Positions 23,629-35,569 of a stretch of DNA of 64,000 nt are shown piece by piece. The position numbers and the translations under genes were made by a program. The DNA is from Neckera pumila (lineage: Eukaryota > Streptophyta > Bryopsida > Hypnales > Neckeraceae). The notes under the pieces were generated by a model, which saw nothing but the letters and a program-made list of their open reading frames with translations, had not been told where the DNA came from and did no database searches. Location of the stretch: assembly GCA_963969595.1 (NCBI GenBank), contig OZ018413.1, positions 64,501 to 128,500 on the forward strand, written 5' to 3'. The stretch's first letter is position 1, and every line of letters begins with the position of its first letter.

Positions 23629-24088
23629 GTTGGGTCCTGGAGGTTTGTCATTGGAAGTGCGTAGACACAGGACTAACAAGGGTAGAGGCAAAAAGCGTAT
23701 TAGGAAACCTGAGGAGAAGATACGCAAGAATCATAAACGTGCCAACCAAGTTGTCCAGCAGTATAGCATGAGTGCAGAATGTTCCACCCAAAATGTTGGA
23801 CAATCAAGCAGAGAAGGACGACACCCCACACCCAACACTAATGGACTCACCAATGTGAACAGGCTCACAAAACAATTGGTGCAAACAAAAGGCACAGCTG
23901 GCATGGATATTGAAGTATGGAATCTGAACTCTGAAGTAGAACATGAAGTACGAAACTTACCAGTACCCCAAGAAGATGACAAGAACGAGAGCTCCAATGA
24001 CAACAGCAGTAGTAGAGAGTCGCATGAAGATACAGACCTTGATGTTGATGAAGTGCCAAGCGATTCAACTTTCACACTTGAGGACTAG
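23629..24088 (+). pseudogene. hAT transposase pseudogene, 3' end after the solo LTR
   Basis: The transposase tail resumes after the second target duplication. Skipping the LTR and one 5-bp copy, the codons read Ser-Ser-Val-Ser-Gly-Pro-Gly-Gly-Leu-Ser-Leu-Glu with no shift. A basic patch follows (RGKKRIRKPEEKIRKNHK), possibly a nuclear-localisation signal, then an acidic Asp/Glu/Ser-rich end and TAG at 24,086-24,088. No stop lies in this part, unlike upstream. Its link to the upstream part rests on frame continuity and composition; I cannot compare it with an intact relative here. Confidence 0.75.
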
Positions 24089-24539
24089 ATGTGCATACAA
24101 TGTAGTACTATCATAAGGATTTAGCATAAATGTTATGTATTGAAGATTTGCAGTTTCAGTTCCTTGCTTAATAGCTTATTTGTGAGTATTTTTCTAGTGC
24201 CTCAATAGGCATATTAGACAATTACAGTGAAACGTACATAAATATGGTTTGAATTGTTTTTCTTGTTTTTATCTTTGGTGGTTTGATGATGATCAAAGCC
24301 TAATTATAGAAGTTCAACGCTAGTACAACTTTGGTTGGAATTTTCTTCACACCAATGTATGTGAGCTACTGCTAATATATAAAAAATTATTATTAATATT
24401 ATTCTTGTGGACTCATATTGGATTATGTGTTTGAATTGAAGAGGGAGATTTAAGCTTCAAAAATTCCCAAGATATACTATAGAAACCATAAACTACAAAA
24501 GTTCCTAAAAACAAAATGTATTTTGCAGAATTGTACCCC
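24089..24539. other. AT-rich 3' flank of the hAT gene
   Basis: No coding sequence. It presumably holds the transposase 3' UTR and the spacer to the downstream GTCGCC array. Confidence 0.4.
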
Positions 24540-24844
24540 CATCGCCCTTGTGGATACAACTGTGGTCGCTTTTAGACCCGTGGTCGCCTACGAAAATGTC
24601 AACCGCGGTCACTTCATAATCTGATGTTGCCCCTTTTTTCACACAAGGTCCCCAATTACTAGTCGCCCTTCTACAGAACCTAAGGTCGCATCTAGATACA
24701 AGGTCGCACCTGAACCAAAGTTACCTAGCATTCTGAACCTGAAGTCGCCCAGTATTGTCAACCCGAGGTCGCCCAGCCTTGTGAACCCAAAGTCGCCTAG
24801 CGTTTTGAATCCAAGGTTGCCCAGCATTTTGAACCCGAGGTCGC
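24540..24844 (+). repeat. 24-bp GTCGCC minisatellite, left part
   Basis: Starts with loosely spaced cores (tggtcgct, tggtcgcc, gcggtcac, aggtcgca). From about 24,715 it becomes a regular 24-bp repeat built on 'aacccgaggtcgcccag' plus 'cnttntg'. A minus-strand open frame across it has an 8-residue period and is an artefact of the repeat. The array is cut by solo LTR 2 at 24,844/24,845 and continues at 28,476. Confidence 0.88.
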
Positions 24845-27800
24845 TATCGTATGCGCAATCTAGGCGTAAGTATCTTTAATACAAGAATGTGCCAAGATAA
24901 CACAAAATATTGTCCCAGGGAATTTCCGGATTCTATGTAGCATATTCTAGCTATCCGATTCTTCTATCATTCTTTCTTCTTACCTACTCAACATTTTCCG
25001 GATCCTTTCATAATCCGGACCATAAACTATCTGGAATCCGGTTTACGTCTCTTCTTCCAATCCAATTTTCAATACCTCTGTTTTACCTTCAAAGGGTCCA
25101 CTAGTTGATCTTTTGAGGGGGGTAGGGACTTCACCACTCTTGTTCTCTTAAATTCTAACAAACACAAATAACAACACCTGAGTATTCAAAAGGTTGCAGC
25201 AAGATGAGAAGATCCAAATCCTCACAGCTTCCAGATGGCAACTCCGGACAGCAGGTCACTCAGGAATACTTCACTCTCCCTTACTACAACGACAAATCTC
25301 AGAGTCAGGAATAAGTATGGAGGTGTAATCTTTCTAGAGGTTAGATGAATCCTAAGGTTGACAAATCTTCCGGACAAGTGGGGGCTTCCTTGGGCGGGCG
25401 CTTACCTCCGCACGGCTTGACAACCGGACTCGCTTCCCCGCTACTCTGTGATCCGGACTACTCTTTTGGTAGTTTAAAGACATTGTGCGCAGCTCCTCAG
25501 TCAACAATCCAACAATATTACAATAGCACACTCTCGACTCAGACCGTATTCTCCGAAATCCGGATTCCTCCTCACTCGTCCTTTCCTTCCAACAACCAGA
25601 CCACAGGTCAACACAATCCGGATACACTGATAGAACGAAAATGCATACCCGAGGGCTCCGATTTTGAAAAGGGAATGAAATACAATTGAATATCAACTAG
25701 GAGGGAATGAGGGGCAACTAACTTGCCTGCCCTTAAAAACCCAAAACAAAGCCAAAGTCAACACCCTAAAAGCGAAAAAGGGCCCCCACAAACCAAGGCA
25801 ACCTCACATACACACCAAAGAAATCCCGAATAAACCGGGAAGTCCTTATCCTTAAGTTTCCGGAAATCAGGCCCACACTTGGAATCCGGTTCCGTGACAA
25901 AACTATCTAAATTCTAATCCACCTCTACAAGTAGTCCCCTTCTAACTACTTGGCCACCCGAGATTTTTTTGAACTCCCGGCTCCCTGTTTGGCTGTCGGT
26001 TTACTGAAACTCTTCGTTGGCTTCATTTTGGCGGCTCGAGGCAGATTCTGACGGGTCGCAGGAGACGTCTCCTCCTCCTCCGTATCTTCCTCAGATTCTG
26101 AGCCTGACTCGAACTCACCAGACTCGGAGTCTTCAATCTGTTGCTTCACTAGCTTCTTGCTTTCCGGTTTCCGCTTCTTAGACTTCCAGAGTTTCAGTTG
26201 CCTCTCAGGTTCCACCATCTCGAGTTCTTCATCCGGATCCGAGATTTCGGCCTCCACTATTTCCGCCCTCTGACTGTTCAGCCGGGTTTCCGACCTGGGT
26301 TCTAGTCTCGCTTCTGGAGCCGGATCTTCTAAGTCAATCAATTGTGTACCCCGTGCTGGTGACTATTCTGATATATGAGGGAATCTCTCCGGATGTTCTC
26401 TTGCCAGATTTATCGTCCCCAAACCTTCTAACAGATCTCTCCGGATCGGCAACCTCTGCCCAGCCTTTCCGGATCCCGTCAGAGACTATGAGGAAGGGGC
26501 AAAAGTATTTATCGTGCCCCACTTTGGGAAATGACTCGAGGAATGCACCCTAGGCATCTTAAACAAGGACTTCAAGCCTGGATCCTCTTGTGTCCCGGAA
26601 GTTCCGGCTCCGTGTTTGCCTGGAGACTCCATGAAGATATCCGGAAGTAGCCCAAAGTCGTCCTTGGCCACATCCAGATGACCCAACAGTTGCCGCATCT
26701 CGTCCAAAACGATCTTCATCTTGGCCTCGTAATCAATCAAGACTTGCAGCACTCTGGATCTGGTAACAATGCCGTCGTTCTCGAGTTTCTTTGAGTAAAG
26801 CGCGGACCGGATGATCTGATGTTCTGGTTCTTCTATCAACACCTTCAAATCCCTGACTAGCTTCAGGGCATCCGTCTCTTTCTTCCAGGCTGAGATCGAC
26901 TGCCCTTCCGTCCAGTAGAACTTGTTCTTGTAGTCATCCCGTTCTGCCTTAAGCAGCTCGATCTGCTTGTCCTTCTTTTGGAGTAGTGCCGGATCAGGTC
27001 TCTTCCGGAGTTCGTTGAAGATCTGATCCGTCTCAACATTTAATTCCCTGGCGACATCCGTGATCACCTCTGCCATCTCGGCGTGCATCTTCCGGCACTG
27101 CACCATCCATCGGGTTCCGGCCTCATAGAAGTCGGATACATCGAAAGGTTCCGGTGATGGCTAGGTCAGGGACGAATTCGGTTCTGGCACGTCCAGACTC
27201 GTTCTTCATGCATCCAGATTGGTTGTCTTCTGTCGCTTCTTCTTCTTTGGCGATTGCGGTTCCAGATCTTCCTCTTCTTCTTCTTCTTCTAGTGCCGCTT
27301 CTCCCATCGGCTTCAACTCTTCCGTGAATCCATACTTCAGGATCTGCATTCTGGTCTCATAGGCAACTTGTTCCTGCGGGGTCATAAAATCATAATGATG
27401 ATACATGTGGAACAAGTAAGTGCTGAGCGGACTCTGCTTGGCCTTATTGATAGCCACCACCATCTTCTTGACCTTCTGGTGGATTATGGTCGCCCAGTTC
27501 ACGACCCGGCCTTCGATTGCTCCAAAAATCGTATTCGGCACCGTAACCATAACCTTGGTTGGCTTTTTTGGATACACAATGGGAATCAAGAAATTCAGTA
27601 ATTGCCTATGGCGCTCATCAATATAGTCACTAATGGTGAAACCCTCCTTGTGCTGCGGCGGTTTCTTGAATTTGTTTTCATAAAACTTATCCGTCTAGGT
27701 CGCATTTCCGGATCCGGACTGCTTCAACCCATAAGTTTCCGCCTACATCCCTTCCGTCCAAGAGGCCCACCGACCCCTTGACGTCGGCTCAAACTGATTT

Positions 27801-28475
27801 GGCATCCCCATCACCAACTCACGAAGAAAATCTTCACTCCTAACTATCCAGGGGTGCCGGATGAACCCGATACACCCTAGTTTGAAGAGATTTTCCTCTA
27901 ACTCTAAGTGCTCAGCAGAGTCCGACGGAATGACTGGGTACAAGAGCTTGACAGAAGGAATAGTCTTTTGCCCCTACGCCGATGATTCCGCCATCTTCTT
28001 GCCTTACAATCCGGTGCAATCGGCACCCTCCTTTCCTTCTCTCCCTATCCGGCCTAACTCACCACTCTTTCACTCTTCTAAGAAAAACGCGCTCCAAAAC
28101 CTGCAAGCACACACACCTCCTCGAGCAGAAGAAAGAAGGAGAAAAATGAAAGGCCCATCTGCTTAAGTACCTGGTCAGTGACCGACACCCGTTGGTTCGG
28201 CTATTTAATTCGCCGCCATTACAAACGGATCCCTAGTTTTCATAAGCCAAACCCTTAGTTCGTAGGTTGCCTGAATCCGGATCCCATTCCGATTTCTAGA
28301 TTCCGGCAAAAGTCCGTTTCTTACCTATTCTACAAGTTTTTGTAAGCCGGAACTTCCTGACTACCTAGTTTCTACTAAATGTTCCGGCTTCACTACGACA
28401 AATTTTTGAAAATATTTACAAAATTGATCCTAAACTAATCCGGATTTCTAAATATTGATATTGCGTGTTCCCACA
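24845..28475 (-). mobile_element. solo LTR 2 of the same Ty3/gypsy family (3,631 bp)
   Basis: Reverse-complement LTR. It starts tatcgtatgcgcaatctagg (G-to-A in the terminal TG) and ends attgcgtgttcccaca. The flanks are gtcgc (24,840-24,844) and gtcgc (28,476-28,480), a perfect 5-bp target duplication. Removing the LTR and one duplication gives an uninterrupted 24-bp unit of the host array. No primer site or internal region is attached. It is much closer to LTR 3 than to LTR 1. It contains the LTR reading frame on the minus strand (27,994 to 25,946) and the tRNA-Asp-like stretch near 25,250-25,293. Confidence 0.93.
25946..27994 (-). pseudogene. LTR-encoded protein, copy 2 (no frameshift, six or more stops)
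   Basis: A single frame of about 683 codons from ATG (27,992-27,994) to the stop at 25,946. It is interrupted by in-frame stops near 27,976 (TAG), 27,743 (TAG), about 27,690 (TAG), 27,206 (TGA), about 27,160 (TAG) and 26,486 (TAG). Compared with copy 3, several are TGG- or CGG-derived. Length and order match copy 3 (681 codons): PIVYPKKPT, NTIFGAIEGRVVNW, STYLFHMYHHYDFMTP, an acidic run, a coiled coil with NVETDQIFNELRKRPDPALL, and a Ser/Glu-rich region before the basic C-terminus SKKSRVAK. No frameshift in 2 kb implies that the copy is not very old or was selected until recently. Confidence 0.82.
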
Positions 28476-28640
28476 GTCGCCCAGCGTTTTGAACCCAAAG
28501 TCGCCCAGTCTTGTGAATCTGAGGTTGCCCACAAATCTGAATCCAAAGTTGCCCAACAGTCTAAATCCAAGGTTGCTCTAAATTTTGGACCCAATGTCGC
28601 CTTAGTTAGACCTGCACGCGCCCCACCCAAAGTCGCCCAT
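28476..28640 (+). repeat. 24-bp GTCGCC minisatellite, right part
   Basis: Continuation of 24,540-24,844 after LTR 2. Units read 'cccagcgttttgaacccaaagtcg', 'cccagtcttgtgaatctgagg' and so on, becoming looser towards 28,640. Confidence 0.88.
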
Positions 28641-28985
28641 GCTGACGTGTGTTTGGATTTCCACGTTGGCTTTCACAGCCCGCCACATAGTCAAAATCAA
28701 ATTACCGCGGGATAAAATTTTTTACTCTTACGCAACGGGATGCGACGGCTGTTCGACACTTTGTCTTATACGACACGTGACATCAGACGTCCTATATGAC
28801 ACCAAACCTCAGGAACATGTCAGACAAGACAATTCTGCCAACAACCAAAGGTGTGAAATTTCTCTCCAAACAAAGCTCAATTGGAAGTTTGTTAGTACTC
28901 CACAAAGATTCAAAAAACCACAACGCTTAGTTCAAAACAAAACCAAGGAGTTCTAAGTAACGGGAGGGCCAAGATCTGGCTAGAA
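28641..28985. other. spacer, no gene recognised
   Basis: Mixed composition. A plus frame at 28,639-28,956 is not protein-like. Confidence 0.4.
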
Positions 28986-30511
28986 GGTCCTTGGGGTTAG
29001 TACTAAAAGAAGAAAGCAATAAAAATGCCAACCAACGCAAAGTAGTTCAAACTTGTTTGAAAATTCCTAAGAAAACAAGCCAAGGACAAAGGGACCCCCA
29101 CGTCCTTTGTAATGAGCCCAAAGACATCAAAATATGCTTGAAACGCAAAGATTTCTTGAATTGAAATGAAAATAAAGAATTTTTGGCAAAAATACCAAAT
29201 TTCTCGACAACAAGGTCATTTATGGTGCAACTTAACAAAATGCAAAAGGGGTGTGAAGTGAGGGGAGGAGGAGGCCTTAAATACTTTCTCAAGGCCTCAC
29301 CTTCCCCCCAATTTCCTAATTCTACTTCCTAGGTAATTTCAAATTTACTAATTAAATTCTACACTACTGCTGTGATCACTCTAACTTTTGGAGAAATGCT
29401 CCAAACTCTAAACTGATTGCACCATTGTCTTCAGAAGACCCAAGTTAGTCCAAGAGCCCTGTGACACCCTATTTCCAAGTCGTTTTATATGTAAAAACCA
29501 ACATTTAGCATATCGCTAAAAAGAATAAAAATCCAATTGTTGGAGATAATTTTGTCTTCAAATTTTGACTGGCTAGGTTGTCAAAGAGGTCCAAGATAGT
29601 AAGAAAAGAGTCCAAGTTGACCCCAATCGGAAATCAAGAGCTCCTGATGTGCTGGTCAACATATTGAATGTTTTAAAATTCGTTAAAAATTCGTTTGCGC
29701 CGCCGGTTCTGGTACTTGTCAGAGTCGAAATGTAATGGAATTTGGTCGGGCACTTTATTAGCACTAAAAATTCTATCTTAATTTTTAGTGAGATTTTACC
29801 GCCACTTTGGGATTTTCTAGGAACTTCCCAACGCGTCAAAACACGGTTAACTTTCCAGGGAGTCATTTCCACAATTCGAAAAATTATGAAACTTCTTGGG
29901 CAACCTCTAGGAAGTTCCCAAGTACCATGTGCAAACTTATAACTTTTTTTGCACTAATAAAAAGAGTGCCCAATTTAATTCCTTCTAGTTTAATTCCTAT
30001 CTAGAGGAAAAATCATTTTGGATATAGGATTAATTCCCTCCCAGGGGAGGAATCATTCTTGGTTAAGGGAATTTAGCAATCAAGCTTCATCGTTACGCTT
30101 TGGGCAGGTTTCTTGGTCAAAACCTTTGTTCTTTGCTCATGGACTGCTCATATTCCCGGTTTATGATTTTACCTGCATCGTCATATGACTTCTCTACCAT
30201 CTTCTATTCTTTATCCTATGCCCTTCAAAAGTCTATTTCTAGGTGGTTTTGTGGTTTGGCCATCAGGCTTAATACCACTCGAACCCTCAAATGTTCTCTC
30301 AATTGCTTAAATAGACTTAATATTAGCTCATAGTAATAATTAGAGTGGTTCCGGACTTCTTGGTCGAATCAAATCTCATTTGTAGGGATTTCATCCAAAT
30401 GTCATGTGAATATACTTATATTATCTTCTTAACCCTAATTAATCCTAAATGTAAGCGAAAAGCAAAAAAAAAAAAATTCTGAGGTTCACTTGTTAATTTG
30501 GGGGCTCACAA
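28986..30511 (+). repeat. ~1.5-kb LTR-like repeat unit A
   Basis: Collinear with unit B (30,512-32,033) and, inverted, with unit C (32,379-33,960). Landmarks in order: 'ggttagtac.aaga', 'agaaa.agactc.ttgttgac'-like sequence, 'tgc.ggtcaac', 'tagtgagattttaccgc.actt', 'ctcttgggaa'- or 'cttgggcaacctct'-like sequence, and the closing 'gggagctcaca' type end. There is no protein-coding signal. The ending in CA and the size suggest an LTR or a long non-autonomous element. Confidence 0.55.
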
Positions 30512-32033
30512 GGTTGCTCAAAGGTTAGTACAAGACTAAAAAAAGAACTCTCAAAATGCACGGTTAGTTCACAAGGACCCACCAAGGACAGAAAGAGCCT
30601 CAAATAACAACAAAAATACACACCAACACACACAAATGTATACAAGACAAGAAAGAAGGACCTCCATGGACCTTCAAAGCTTGAAAAATAGCAACAAAAG
30701 GAGCCAAAAGTGCTTTGAAAATACTGTAGAGGTTTAAGGAAAGTGGAGCCCTTAAATAGGTTTCCAAGGGCTTGCTTCCTCCCCTAAACTCCTTCTAGTA
30801 ACCTTATCAACTTGGATTTTCATCCTCATCTTCAAGGATTTTCATCCTAATCCTAAAATTTCAGTTTCTACCATTTATGCTGGACCAACCTCCTAACCTT
30901 TGAAGATCAACTTCAAATGTCAAATGGACTATGCCGTTGGATCCAGAACACCAATTTTGGTCCAAGAGCCCCCTACTTCCCATACCGGGATCAAAATCCC
31001 AACATAGACTAGCCTAGTTTAAAAACCCAATTGAGGTAAATTTCCAACTCTTGGAGGTTTCCTAATTTGAAAAAGTAACTAGCTTGGGGTCTCTAGAAGG
31101 TAAAAGGGAGTAGGAAAAGACTCCTTGTTGACATTGTTTCACCGTCGTATGCTCCCAAAATGCCGGTCAACGTCGCGGGAATATTGTGACGTGATTAATT
31201 CTCGAGGAATCTTGTCGGCTTGGGTATCGGATGCTATCGGAATGCCGCGAAACTTACTGGAATGCATTATTAGCATAAAACAAGCTATCTTGATTTAGTG
31301 AGATTTTACCGCAACTTGGGTAATTTACAAGAAATTCCCATTGGAGGTTAGGACGGTTGATCATCCGAAAAAGGTTCTTCTGCAAGTTGGAAGATGCTAG
31401 GAATTTTTGTGGGACCTCTCAAGGAGCCTCACAAAAGATGTGGAGGTGCATTTCCGTACTTGGCACAAATCGTCAGTGGAGACCCAAATTGGCCATCTCC
31501 TTAAATTGTTGATGGCGCGGGAATCTTCTGCAGATGAGGGAATTTTGGCAGATTGATTTTGCTGTTGGACTCCTGGCATGGGATTTATCTTAGAACACCA
31601 TCCTTGGGCTGTAGATTCCTCCACGGCCCCGTCTTCAGTTTAGTGGCTCCAACATGCTAACAATTGGGGTTTTCGAAAATTCGTCGATCTAATGGGAAAT
31701 TCAAAACCTAATCTAGGACCTGACATATGACTCACTAGGAATCCGTAGGACCAATCTAGACATGCATTGCCACCCTCTAGCGGAATTTAATCCTGCTGGG
31801 GCTATGTGACCAAAATTCTCTAAATCCCGCTATCTTGTGGTTTAGATTCTATTTCTAGATGAGGTTTGAGAATGTTTTAGGTATAAAATCAAAACTAGAC
31901 CAAATACTATAATGGGTATAGTACAACCCTATTTTGGTTCTACATTCTTTTTAAGGCTTTTTATATACTTTGACTTATTCTAAATTGCAAATTTCAAAAA
32001 AAAAATCCAGCGTCTTAAGTGACAATTTGGGAG
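30512..32033 (+). repeat. ~1.5-kb LTR-like repeat unit B
   Basis: Directly follows unit A head to tail and ends 'gtgacaatttgggagctcaca' at 32,033. It shares with A 'gcaaaattc'-like AT tracts and 'gtgagattttaccgcaactt', here near 31,298. A minus frame at 31,397-31,624 is not convincing. Confidence 0.6.
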
Positions 32034-32378
32034 CTCACAATCTCCAAATGTAATTTCTACCCAAGAACAACATGCTACATCTCTAAATTCCTCCTAGTTG
32101 TATGTCTTGAGATTGTAACTCCTGCAGGCCTAACAATTGGGATTTATTTTATTTTGTCGATAAAATGGAGAAAGTGAAACCTATCTTTGGGAATGGATAT
32201 ATGACCTCAACGGTATTCCCTTAGACCAATTCAATACTTAAGATGTCATTTACACCGTAGGTTTGGCGATTCTAGCCCTATTTACTATAAATCCATTTAA
32301 TCACATGAATTTCCAATTTTATACCTATTTACAAATGGGAATAAGGTTTAGTTGAAAGCAACTTATTGCTAAGGGACT

Positions 32379-33960
32379 GTGAGCTTCCAACTTGTCATTT
32401 GGGACTCATAATTTTCTTTTTTTTGTTATTGTGCAATTTAAGTCATAAAAATATACAAAAAGACTAAAAAGAGTGAAAGACCAAACTAGAGTTGTTACAT
32501 ATCCATATAGCCTTTGGTCAATACTAGGATTTTTTCCTAATAGATCCCTAAATCCCACTTGTAAATAGGCTAGAACTCAGAAAGTAGCGGAAATACAAAG
32601 GTTTGAGGGTTCTTATCCAAAATAGCCTAAAATGTCGTACATGTGACTTCACCTGGCTAAAAGTGGTCTGAAGGAGGTCTAGATGAGTCTCGGGATAGAT
32701 TCCCTTGAAGAGGTTTCAATTTCTCCATTCCACCATTGAAATAGTAGAAACCCCAAATGTTAGCCTTTAGAAGTGACTTTCTCAAGATGGGCCAGCAAAA
32801 GAATCTGCGGCCGCCAAATTGTGCTCTTTGTTTGAAAATATGCCAGGAGGTCAAAAGTGGAATCCACCTGCCAAGATTCCCTCACATGTGGAAAGTTTTC
32901 TAACTACTAATTACTTTAAAAGAGATGAAATTTCCATCCAGACTAGCGTGTGCAGAACAAAGAATTATGAACTTGCACATCTCTTGGGAAACTCCATAAG
33001 AGGTTCCCTGAGAAGTTTCGGAATTTTTCACTTTAGGGAAATACCCCTTTTGGACGGTCAATCACTTGAACTGACAATGAGAAGTTCTCGGAAATTCCCC
33101 AGGTAGCAATAAAATTTCACAAAAAATCAGAATAGTCTCTTTTATATTAATAATGGGCTCCGACAACTTTCATGGCATTTTGATAGCGGAAGGTGGCTCA
33201 ATCAGTGACATGCTTTCAAATTAATTAGGTGGCGAGATTTGTGTGAAGTTGACCGGCGTCCTAAGAGTGTGCGAAGTCAAAATCAAGTCAACAAGGTATC
33301 TTTTCTTACTCCCTCAAACATTCTTGACAATCCTAACTAGTTACTTTAGTCAAAAAAAGCCAACTCCAAAATCTAGATTTTTACCTTTTTATAGGCCTCA
33401 GTTAGCGCTAACCTAGGAGAGATTTTAGATGTCGGAATAAGGGGTAGGAGGACCTTTGGACTAAAAATGGCTTTTTGAAGCCATTGGTGCAATTCGTTTG
33501 AAGTTCCAAGATAAACTCCAAAAGATACAACGTTGGACCAGCATAAAACCTAAATGCCATGAAAATCTTAGAGATAAGGATGAAAATCTAAGTTGATTAG
33601 GTTATCAAGGTAACTTAAGGGAGGCGAGCTTTTTGGGAAACCTTTAAAAGGGAACCCATTTTCCTCTCACACCACCCCCATTCTTGTTTTGGGTCTGTAG
33701 GTTCAACTTATGTTGGATTTTTTGGCGTTTTTGTCTAAGAAAACTTCCATGGTGTTTTGAGCACTTTGAGCTCCGTTGTTGCTTAATTTTTAGCTCTTGA
33801 AGGTCTTGGAGGTCCTTTTTTTGTGTTTGTAAGCTCTTGTGATGTTTTGTGTGTTATTTGGCTTTATTTTGAGTCGTTTTAGTCACTAACTTGGGAGGTG
33901 GAGTTGTTTGGTCGCAGTACTAGCTTGAGTTTGGAAGCTCTTAAGTATTGTACTAATCCT
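32379..33960 (-). repeat. ~1.5-kb LTR-like repeat unit C (inverted)
   Basis: Begins 'tgtgagcttccaacttgtcattt', the reverse complement of the A/B end. It contains 'gttgaccggcgtcc' (A/B: 'ccggtcaac') and finishes with 'cactaacttgggaggtggagt'. With B it forms a large imperfect inverted repeat around a ~345-bp centre (32,034-32,378). Confidence 0.55.
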
Positions 33961-34059
33961 AAAGCTACCCTCCTCCGTACCTTAGAACAGCTGCTTTGAA
34001 GGGCCTTTAGTGTTTTTAAGTTGATTATTTACTAACCCACGTGCGTTGCACTAACATCT

Positions 34060-34450
34060 ATAGTTGTTTTCCCCCAAATGGAGATCGTTTGAGTCTTCAT
34101 CCCACGTGTCTTTCGTGTGTGTCTTCTTCCCCGAAATGGCGGAGCTTTGAATCCCCTTGGAGGCCGGAGTGGTTATTTTTTAAGTTCTAACTTCCCTCTT
34201 TAAACTTGCCCCTTAGTGTGTGGCCCTACCTCCGGAACAATGGAGTTTTGAATCCCTCCGGTGTTGTCATGTTCTAACGTTTAAAGTTTCCTCTTTGAAG
34301 TTGCTTGTAGATGCGTGACCCCTTCTTTTAGACGGCGAAGCTTTGACTTCTTTTAGTGTGGTCTTTTTATATCTTTTGTCCCTCTTATAAAGCTTCTCTT
34401 GTTGTATGGATCCCCTCCCGTGACGACGAAGCTTTAAACCTCCTTAGATT
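34060..34450. repeat. ~99-bp degenerate tandem repeat, about four copies
   Basis: The anchor 'ggcgaagctttgaa.cc.ctt' occurs near 34,133, 34,232, 34,331 and 34,420, each followed by 'ttctaac.t..ctctttaaa' or similar and 'tgtgtgg.ccc'. The last interval is shorter. The array is less AT-rich than its flanks. No coding meaning is apparent. Confidence 0.65.
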
Positions 34451-35569
34451 AATAGAATCTACAAGTTAGAAATAAGTAAATGACAACAAAGCTTTGAATC
34501 AATCATGAGCTGAAGTTGAGTGTGAGGGCTTTTTAGAATCTTATTTTTAGTAGTTGAGAGTGTTAAGAGCTGTTAGAGCTTTCCATAGATACCAAAATGG
34601 CCAAAAATTGACAACCTGCCAAGAAGTTATGGAGGTTTGAAGTTAAACGTCAAGTGCAAGTTGTTTGCAAACAATTGTTGTTGTCCTTGCAACGTTGACA
34701 GTCTTGACAGAAGGTAAAAGAAGGAGGGAGAGAGAGAAAAAAAAGAAGCTTCTTGAGGAGCTTCCTTCATCTAGGAAATACTATGCATTTATCAGGTAGT
34801 TATGAAGTAGTTGAACCAAAAACTAGAAGCACATGACTTTAATGACACCTTGAGAAGTGTAACAATAGTTTTGCCTGAGAACTCACTTGAAGTATTAATG
34901 ACATAAAAAGGAATAGTGTGGAAAGAGAAAAAAAAGAAGAGATGGAGTAAAAAGAAAGAGCATCAACCCCGTTAACCCTCCTAATTAAATAGCTTTAGTT
35001 TAAGGCTGAAAACTAGAGTAGATAAGTATGAGTGACTTTTCCCGCATGAAGAAAAAATTATCCCTAGAGTTTGGCCGAGGGGGAGTGTGTAGAACCTCTA
35101 TCCTATTTTGCCTCCAAGCAATGGACTCCTAATTACAATACTCAAAATTGGCCTAAAATGCTTTAAATGAATTGAGGGCAACACACCTAAAATTACCAAT
35201 TTGGGTGCCTTGACCCCCAAAATCACCCAACCATACACTAGAGTAGATTAGGGCAACTCCTATGCCAAAATCTCACCAAAAATTTGCATTTAAAACCTCT
35301 GAGTGGGTGAAATTGCCACCTCCTTATCCCCTAAAGGACCATTGTCCCTTCGGAGGACAAATGGGATTTTGGGCAGGTACCTACGAGCTGAATTTTTGTC
35401 ATGATTTTTTGAAACTTTTTTTGGAGATAGAAAAACTACTAAGCTTCATGGGAATATAATTTTTTTTTAAATTGGTGCTTGGGAAAAAAAATTATGCTTA
35501 AATAAGCTCAAAACAAGGGACGTGGGGCAGCAAAAAAAATTTGCAATTTATTTTTTTTATTTTTTTTAT
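34451..35569. other. intergenic DNA, possible decayed retroelement end
   Basis: A purine-rich 'gccgagggggagtg' at about 35,072 followed by 'tgtagaacc' resembles a polypurine tract next to an LTR start, but I could not pair it with a second LTR or any coding sequence. Otherwise AT-rich. Confidence 0.3.

Noticed and set aside
24639..24827. Minus-strand Gly/Leu-rich 62-residue frame
   Set aside because: An 8-residue period equal to the 24-bp GTCGCC repeat; an artefact of the array.
25345..25696. Opposed 114-residue frames in LTR 2
   Set aside because: Non-coding part of the LTR; the corresponding region in the other LTRs has no conserved frame.
24540..28640. CRISPR-like array
   Set aside because: The 24-bp units are direct, degenerate and without unique spacers; the host is a plant.
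29573..29872. 99-residue minus-strand frame
   Set aside because: Falls inside LTR-like unit A, and units B and C do not preserve it.
35060..35100. Polypurine tract and LTR start of a copia-type element
   Set aside because: Only a short purine-rich run before TG was found; no pairing LTR, primer site or coding sequence.
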